Below, piece after piece: positions 57,201 to 64,000 of a stretch of 64,000 nt of DNA. The stretch covers positions 34,678,983-34,742,982 of the forward strand of contig NC_079206.1 in the NCBI RefSeq assembly GCF_026745355.1. Direction: 5' to 3'. Numbering within the stretch: the stretch's first letter is position 1; the number at the start of each line of letters is the position of its first letter. The notes beneath the pieces are model-generated. The model made no database searches. It saw only the letters and a list, made by a program, of their open reading frames with translations, and had not been told where the DNA came from. Origin of the DNA: Beta vulgaris subsp. vulgaris (taxonomy: Eukaryota > Streptophyta > Magnoliopsida > Caryophyllales > Amaranthaceae). The position numbers and the translations under genes were made by a program.

Positions 57201-57519
57201 TGAACATGACTTTTTTACATTAGTCAGTTTCAGTCGGTTAGGACATCATGAAGATAACTTAATATTGGCATCACAAGTAAAACAAGTATTCTACATGGTT
57301 GACCCTGCCGATTCAAAATGTTTTGTTGTCATCGAAGGAAAAAGGAGAATACTTGGAATTGATGATGTACACGATGAATAAGATTACGATGCACAATTCA
57401 ATAAAGTCGTTGCTTCGTCAGTAGTCATTCCAAGTACATTAGGGGTAGATCTAGACACAAATTACATTCGTCGAGACCACAATGATGGATTTTACGTTGG
57501 CAAAGAAATAACTGATTAA
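54221..57519 (+). pseudogene. CACTA transposase (tnp2 type), broken
   Basis: DNA-cleaving transposase of En/Spm elements. Start ATG at 54221 or 54227 (MDRNWMYGNR), as in tnp2 proteins. Order: transposase-associated domain (54227-54470; LCPCFDCNN, HLIRRGF, WTWHGE), a repetitive acidic stretch (VDDENDRV repeats, 54550-54620), transposase_21 region (about 54860-56000; ECPRCGKSRYK, LRWHADERKKDGMLRHPADS, and CLDLMHFEKNVCDAIVGTLL at about 55880-55940), DUF4218-like domain (56362-56700; YIWPFKRHMGTLKG) and a DUF4216-like C-terminus (57000-57500). Frameshift at about 54297; heavy decay at 55270-55700; in-frame stops at 57160-57162 and about 57378. The terminal stop is at 57517-57519. Confidence 0.9.
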
Positions 57520-57658
57520 TAGGTAAATTATGTAATATTAACACAACTACTAATGTTTATAATCTATCTTTAATTATTTATTTTGTGGTTTGCATGTTCA
57601 AATAATTGTGTATTACTTTATTGATTAATCCAACATGTACATGGTTTCAGGTGTACTG
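57520..57658 (+). other. Gap between the two CACTA genes
   Basis: AT-rich 139 bp ending in a TTTCAGGTGTACTG stretch just before the next ATG. The CAG could be a splice acceptor. Confidence 0.4.
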
Positions 57659-59430
57659 ATGGAAGATGAGATAATGCATGATGCATCTGGTGAGCCCCGG
57701 ATTACTGATGGAGCTGCTAGGAAGAAGAAAGTGAGCAGGCCAAGAGTACCTATAAAAGAGATATGTTCCAAACCCGGCTTTCAAATAGTTTTTGCTTGGG
57801 ATGAATAGATACGTTCGATTGGGCAATTTGCTGGTGAGTACAAGATATATTGTGGGGAAATCAGTAGAAGTCATGTGTCTATCTTGTACGACGGTTGGGA
57901 TGATCTTCCAGAAGGCATAAAAAAGACTTTGTGGGAAGATGTTAAAGTAAGTAACCTTATTCATTTAATACACTAATTGCGATTATGTTTATTATTCTAA
58001 TCGTTTATTATTAATTGGTTTATTTTTGTCTATTGAAGAAAGAGTTTCGAATAGAAGAGGATGACAAGAAGAAACGAGATGTCCTGACTACATGTGATAA
58101 GCGGTGGAGATATTTCAAGTAAAGATTGGTGACTAGATGGATCACGAAAACGAGGAAGGGGCCTAACAATAATAGGTAACCGTACGAGATGTATCCTTTC
58201 ATCACGCGAGAGATCTGGGACAAGTTTATAGAAAAATGTAGCTCTAAGGAGTTCCAAATATGTAATGTATACATATCAATCATATGAAATTATATTATCA
58301 TTAGGTTCTTCAATATTGACTAGTTAGTAAATGCTATATTAGGCTAAAAGTGAAAAAGCAAGAATCTCTCAGGCTGCTAACAAGCATCCTCATTTTTTGG
58401 GTCGAAAATCATATGCGGAGCTGATTCCCATTTGGAAACGCAAAGGGTATATCCCTTCATCCTCTACAGCATCATCTATTGACTCCTCTACATCATCAGT
58501 GATTTCCTCCTTGCCGGATCAGACATTGTCGTGGCTTCTCGCGAGATCGAAAAAAGATAAGGATGGAAATTTCTTCTTTCCTAATGAAGAAACACAAAAG
58601 ATAAAAGAGTCCATTGTAAGCATTGTTCAAAGTTTATAACGTTTTTCTTGTCTAATTACTCGTCTTCTACAAATCATATGATTTTTTTAACTTGAACGCA
58701 GGATGAATGGAAAAAGAAAGAAAGTGAAGGAAAGTTTGTTCCAAGTCGGATGGATGATGCTCTATCACGTGCTCTGCAGAGGAAAGACCGACCTGGGCGT
58801 AGCATTGGGATTACATCTGTTTCGGGAGATCCTGATCGGAGCAGTACTCCTCGCAAGGGTAGGGGGATGGATGATGAGGAGATGGAGGTGTTAGAGGCTA
58901 GAGTGAGCCAAAGAGTTAGAGAACAGGCAATGGATGAGATGAACTCGAAGATAGCTGCATTAGTTCAAGAAAGGTTCATGGCTTTTGCGGCGCAGTTAGA
59001 TATTCAAGTAATAACTCCTTCCACTCCAGTCATTCCTTAGTAGCTGTCATCGGGGGGAAATGATCCATTTGTGACTTGTAGGTATATTTTCATTTTATAT
59101 ATGTTCTAGTTATTATATTATGCTTTTAAAAACACTTAATTGATGACATTCTTCTCTCATTGGATGTTAAGAGTCAAGTCCATGTCGCTTGGCCAATAGC
59201 AGATGTCTCTGGACGATCATTGTAGCTGAGGGTACATTCTTCCACGACAGAGTCATCTCACACTCTACGACCGCGTGAAAGTGAGTGTTGATGATTTTTA
59301 TGCGGATTACGCAGATGCTCCAGTTCCACTCCCTACTCCATTCATCACGAAACTCAGTCAAGCTGAGGGTTCTGTGATAGAATGGGTGAAAGAGTTGGTA
59401 TTTTTAGTCTCCGATAATCAGCGTAACTTA
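57659..59430 (+). pseudogene. CACTA tnpA-like gene (plant transposase_24 type), multi-exon, 3' end lost
   Basis: Second CACTA gene; relatives bind the subterminal repeats. Exons inferred from GT/AG borders and coding pattern: 57659-57946 (MEDEIMHDASGEPR; IYCGEISRSHVSILYDGW; WEDVK), 58039-58261 (TTCDKRWRYFK; EIWDKFIEKC), 58343-58615 (ARISQAANKHPHFLGRKSYA; KIKESI), 58702-59081 (DEWKKKESEGKFVPSRMDDA; coiled coil at 58895-58975) and at least one more near 59170-59420. In-frame stops near 57807, 58122 and 58178, plus single-base deletions in the last exon relative to 38424-38680. The gene runs into Sirevirus sequence at 59457. The part from 58414 is copied at 37673-38716. Confidence 0.82.
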
Positions 59431-59457
59431 TGTTTAGTATTATGATTTAGTATAATA

Positions 59458-59982
59458 ACATTTAGAGAGGCGAGGTAAGATGGCTTTCTTTAATATGTGG
59501 AAGAGTATTATGATCAAGAAATGTAGTGCCTCTTTTTCCACCATACTTCACAATCAATTCATCAAAGGAAATGTCAGAAAATGGATAACAGCCTCTGTGC
59601 TTCTTAAAATATACATCGGTTCCCCTCACAGGAACACCGAGTAAATTTCCCAAAAATTCAGAATTGAAGTCAATTTGGATGCCCTTCACAAGCGTAGAAC
59701 AATTTCCCTCTTCATCAATTGAAAAATTCTCACAAAATTCATCCATAAGTTTGGGAATTACACTTTGTCCATAACAATTTTCGAAAAGGTATTCCCAACC
59801 TTGAAACTTAATAAAATCAAGCAATTGACGAAAATTAACCTTCCTACACCAAGAAATATCAATGCATAAACCATGAACATACCTAGTTGCAAGGATTTTC
59901 GTTTTGCAACTTTGGTTGTTCCTCTCACAGAACCGTCGATTCCCCCTCAAATTTGCATGTGGTTCTCTACTTCCATCTCCAT
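59458..59982 (-). pseudogene. Sirevirus B' envelope-like N-terminal fragment
   Basis: Same breakpoint as 38716/38717: the CACTA tail TTTAGTATAATAACA runs into TTTAGAGAGGCGAGG. Start ATG near 59982, with several one-base losses near the start (59890-59960). It contains DISWCRKVNFRQLLDFIKF and VPVRGTDVYFKKHRGCYPF. The rest of the envelope-like ORF is missing. Confidence 0.83.
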
Positions 59983-60679
59983 TGATTCTTCAATCTTCTT
60001 CTCTTTCTTAGACCCTTGTTGATGGATTAGGAGAGATATCCATTGGAGTTGTGATTCGTGTTAATGGAGGAAGGAGAGGGTTTTTGGATTTTTGGTTAGA
60101 GAGGAATGGGAAGTTTGTTTGGTGTCATGATTTTGTGGAGGTTTTTTCGGTTTTTAATGGAAATAGTGAGGAGTGATTTTTATTTAAGGAAAACAAAAAT
60201 AAACCGTGTATATTACATGTTTTGAGGAGAGAAAAAAAAATAAAGAAAACAAAATAAAGAAATAAAAGATAATATCGCCCAACTAACTTGAAGAATATTA
60301 GGATTGAAAAAAAATGAAATTCGGATTTTTAGGAGAAAAATCTGAACAGAATATCTTTGGATTTTTGAATTTTGAAATTTGAAAAGAAAAAGCTAGAATT
60401 AACATGCTGGGAACAGCTTTGGGAACAAGAATGGAAACAAAAATTTTGCTACTTTGGAACACATAATTACTTTTAATCCTTTGTCATTCTTAAGGCATAG
60501 AATTGTCTTATGAACAATAAGGGGAATATTATTGGACATTGGTGAGCAGTTTTCAGACATTTTTACTATACATATGAAATAATCATATAAAGATTGTGAT
60601 GATTTAAACAAATAAACATCAAATGCACATCCATACATAATGCCAAAGAATTCAAAACAAAGGGAAAAGATTATAGCAA
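59983..60679 (-). other. Spacer between pol and envelope-like fragment, Sirevirus B'
   Basis: Homologous to 39268-39970 with numerous one-base differences. A-runs near 60225-60265. No gene. Confidence 0.7.
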
Positions 60680-63600
60680 TCATTTCAACTTGATTAAGCC
60701 AAGTTCAAGTCTCAATTTTCAAACCTATCTCTATTTAAGGGCTTTGTCAAAATATCTGCAATTTGACGTTCAGCTTCACAGAATTCCATTTTAATAAGCC
60801 CTTTCACATTATCTTTAGAAATGATGCCTAATATGGATGTGTTTGACTCTGAATGATGCACGGGATCTTTGAAATACTAATGCACTAGTATTATACAATA
60901 GATGGGAACACATTCAAAGTGAATTCCATAGTCACGTAGTTGTGTTTTATCCATAGCATTTGGGAACAACATGCTGCTGCTGCAACATATTCAGCCTCAC
61001 TGTAGATAAAGCAACTGTGTTTTGCTTCTTGGTGCTCCAAGAAACTAAACTATGACTAAGGAACTGAACCATACCTGATGTACTCTTTCTATTGACCAGA
61101 TCTCCTGCATAGTCAGCATCCGCAAATCCTTTAATTCGAAGGTATCACTCCTGAATAGAATAGGCTTAAATCTCTGTTCCCTTGAGGTATCTTAGGATTC
61201 TCTTCACAGCTGTGAGATGAGATTCCTTTGGATTGGCTTGAAACCTTGCACATAACCTACACTGAAAGCAATATCAGGACGACTTGCAGTTAGATATTAA
61301 TAGAGAGCCAATCATACCTCGATACTTGGTTTGATCCACACTTGTTCCTATAGAATCTTCATCCAATCTGGTTGAATTCCCATAGGTGTATGATTTCTTT
61401 GGATGCTTCCAAACCATACTTTTTCAAAAGTTCCTTTATGTACTTTTGTTGATGGATGTAGATTCCTTCTTCTGTTTGCTTGATTTGCAACCCCAAGAAG
61501 AAGTTGAGCTCACCCATCATACTCATTTCAAATTCTTTACTCATGAGATTAGCAAAGTCCTTGCACAAAGATTCATTAGTGGCACCAAATATAATATCAT
61601 CAACATATATTTGAACAACTAATAAATGTTTTCCTTTTGATTTTAAAAACAAGGTTCGATCCAATTTTCCTCTTTTAAACTCATTTTCAAGAAGGAACTT
61701 AGAAAGTCTTTCATACCATGCTCTTGGAGCTTGCTTTAACCCATAAAGAGCTTTGTCAAGCTTAAAGACATGATTAGGAAATTCTTTATTTTCAAAACCT
61801 GGAGGTTGTTCTACAAAACCTCCTCATTAAGATAACCATTTAGAAAAGCACATTTTACATCCATTTGATACAATTTAAACCCATGAAGGCAGCAAATGCT
61901 ATAAAATTCTAATTGCTTCCAATCTTGCAACTGGAGCAAAAGTTTCTTCATAATCAATGCCTTCCTGTTGATTGTATCCTTTCACAACTAACCTGGCCTT
62001 GTTTCTTATATGTTCCGAACTCATCTAATTGTTTCTAAACACCCCATTTAAACCAATAACCTTATGTTTTAGGTTTAGGTTCAAGGTGCCAAACTTTGTT
62101 TCTTTCAAATTGATGAAGTTCATCCTGCATGCTACATCCAATCAGCATCAGTGAGAGCTTCTTCATGATTCCTAGGTTCCAACATAGAAAGAAAAGCATG
62201 AAAAGCACAAAATTTTTCAATTGAGATCTCGTTTGAGTTCCCTTTTTATATCACTGATTAGTTCCACGGATGGGAACGATGAGTTTTCCAAGGCTTTGGT
62301 TGGAAATCCTGGATGGAAACTTGGTTTCCTTGATCATCTTCATTTCCTGTACTTGGGAACCAGGTTCAACAATAGTGGATTCATTCACTGTGTATCATCA
62401 CTAGTTCTTCTTCTTCCTCATTGGGAACAGGAACAGGATGTTGTTCCCTTGGCTTTGTTCCCATGACTTCGTCTTCCAAAGTCTCATCAATAAGACTTGA
62501 TCTTTTCAATCCTATTTCGAAGTCATCTTCAACCTGTGTGCTTGCATCAAATTTATCTGTTTCATCAAAAATAACATGCACACTTTCTTCTACACACATA
62601 GACCTTTTATTATAAACTCTATAAGCTTGCTACTAGAAGATATCCTAAGAATACAGCTTCTTCACTTCTAGCATCAAATTTTCCAAATTTTGTTTCCCAT
62701 TATTATGAACAAAACATTTACATCCAAATGTTCTGAAATATGTAATATTGGGCTTTTTACCAAAATAAGCTCATAGGAGTTTTATTTAATAAAGGTCTTA
62801 CCATGGCCGATTTATAATATGACAAGCAGTATTCACAGCTTCTGCCCAAAAGTTTTAGGAAGACCACTAGCTATCAACATAGTCCTAGCCATTTCTTCTA
62901 TGTTCTATTCTTCCTTTCAACAACACCATTTTGTTGAGGTGTTCTAGGGGCGAGAAATTGTGATCTAACCATTGTCTCTCTAAAGTCAGAAACTTAAATT
63001 CTCAAATCTTTCCATGGTCGGATCTAAGGTGTAAGAATTTTGACCACTAAAATTTTAACTTTCTTTGCAAAGACAAGGAACTCATCATAAGTCTCGTCCT
63101 TGCTAGAAAGAAAAATAACCCAAGTAAATCTAGAGAAGTCATCTACAATAACCAACACATATTTCTTTCCACTCCTACTTTGTATCCTCATAGGTCCACA
63201 TAAATCCATATGTATTAACTCTAAAGGTCTTGTGGTACTTACCACATTTTGGACTTGAAAGAGGACCTAACATGCTTCCTTTTGCGCATGCACACACAAC
63301 ATGATCTAAATGAAACTTAGAGAGGTAAACCTAAAACTAGTTCTTTAGAACGCAGTTTGTCAAGCAAGAAAACTAGCATGACCTAGACGCTTGTCCATAA
63401 AAGAGAATCATCATCAATAACACTAAGGCATGTAATTGTTTTTGGGAACAAGGTTGAGATCCACAACATATGTGTTCCCTTTCTTTTCCTTCCAAAATAA
63501 TCCTTTGTGCTATTGTTGACATATAAATTTTTCACTATTAAACTTCACACAGTTCCCTTATCACAGAATTGGGAAATACTTAACAATTATGCTTTAAACC

Positions 63601-63840
63601 ATCAACTAGAAATGTGTTATCTATGGAATGTGTGACTTACCAACTTTGCCCATGGCAACTATGTTACCTTTCTTGTTGTCACCAAAAGTCACACTTCCAC
63701 CATCATAGGCTGAGAGTGAGAGAAATCTTGATTTATCTCCAGTCATATGCTTAGAACAACCACTGTCTAGGTACCATGTGTTGTTCCCCCTCACTCCAAC
63801 CTGCAAGAAAACTAATTGTTAGAGTTAGGAACCCAATCTT
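60680..63840 (-). pseudogene. Sirevirus B' pol, broken
   Basis: Right to left: protease (63806-63621; YLDSGCSKHMTGDKSRF), GAG-pre-integrase (about 63550-63330), integrase (63245-62800; HMDLCGPM, VDDFSRFTWV), an Asp-rich linker (62599-62381; TDKFDASTQVEDDFEIG), RT (about 62160-61360) with intact YVDDIIFGATNE (61610-61575) and MSMMGELNFFLGLQIKQTEEG, and RNase H to the stop at 60680. Breaks are mainly single-base deletions, several of them in short runs that are intact in Sirevirus B or A. Confidence 0.9.
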
Positions 63841-64000
63841 TCTTGGGTTCCTTTCCTTCAGGAACAATAGATTTCTTTTTCCAATTACTTTACTTGTTTC
63901 CAAGTTCTTCGTAATGCGACCAAGTCTTTTAGGACAAGAGTTCCTAAAATGACCAGTGTTCCCACAAAACATACAAACTTTATCACTTGGTAAATCAACT
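63841..64000 (-). pseudogene. Sirevirus B' gag, C-terminal part (runs off the window)
   Basis: Contains an intact CCHC zinc knuckle, MFCGNTGHFRNSCPKRLG (about 63972-63919), typical for Sirevirus gag. The N-terminal gag, primer site and 5' LTR should lie to the right of the window. Confidence 0.8.

Larger units (their letters stand above)
52608..59457 (+). mobile_element. Autonomous-type En/Spm CACTA transposon, 3' end missing
   Basis: Left end CACTAGTAGAAAAAGG. Subterminal region (52625-52930) with repeated, inverted copies of GCGTCGCAC / GTGCGACGC and TTTGTGTCG. A pyrimidine-rich leader (52990-53460), then a tnp2-type transposase (54221-57519) and a tnpA-like gene (57659 onward), both on +. 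At 59457 the sequence switches to minus-strand Sirevirus, so the right TIR is lost or displaced. Both genes carry stops. Confidence 0.9.

Overview
This is plant nuclear DNA made almost entirely of nested transposable elements. I found no host gene, tRNA or rRNA. The set of elements (Ty3/gypsy chromovirus, Athila-type gypsy, Sirevirus-type copia with an envelope-like ORF, plant L1-type LINEs and En/Spm CACTA transposons) points to an angiosperm, most likely a eudicot. The species cannot be named from this window.

Layout. (1) 1-4564: 3' half of a Tekay/Del-like chromovirus on + with its 3' LTR, inserted in (2) the 3' end of an Athila-like element (4565-6795, LTR 5059-6795), which is itself inserted in (3) Sirevirus A on + (6796-14115: broken pol, envelope-like gene, 3' LTR). 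(4) 14116-18781: pieces of an old minus-strand LINE, interrupted by an unidentified insert that carries a perfect solo LTR (14972-17233, 5-bp TSD). (5) 18782-51359: an Athila array with the order LTR1 - internal 1 - LTR2 - internal 2 (truncated) - LTR3. LTR2 contains a small non-autonomous CACTA element (31940-33389) and Sirevirus B on minus (34339-47991). The 5' LTR of Sirevirus B contains a 5'-truncated LINE (46355-47867). (6) 51360-about 52060: the minus-strand LINE resumes, so the whole Athila array sits inside one LINE ORF. (7) 52313-52497: a gypsy gag scrap. (8) 52608-59457: an autonomous-type CACTA element with decayed tnp2 and tnpA-like genes, lacking its 3' end. (9) 59458-64000: Sirevirus B' on minus, running off the window.

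The nesting has two branches of similar depth: LINE > Sirevirus A > Athila-like > Tekay, and LINE > Athila array > Sirevirus B > second LINE. Nearly every ORF has stops or frameshifts, so most elements could only move, if at all, with help in trans. Some single-base indels look like long-read assembly error rather than decay.

The most unusual signal is a set of GC-rich palindrome arrays in the two Athila families. One uses GGTGCGCCCGCACC (5377-5671, about 21/22 and 50 bp spacing). The other uses GCCCGATnnnATCGGGC (six units of 71-82 bp at 27921-28330, with degenerate relatives in all three LTRs). The palindrome sequences differ, but both are arranged as paired palindromes in units of roughly 74 bp.
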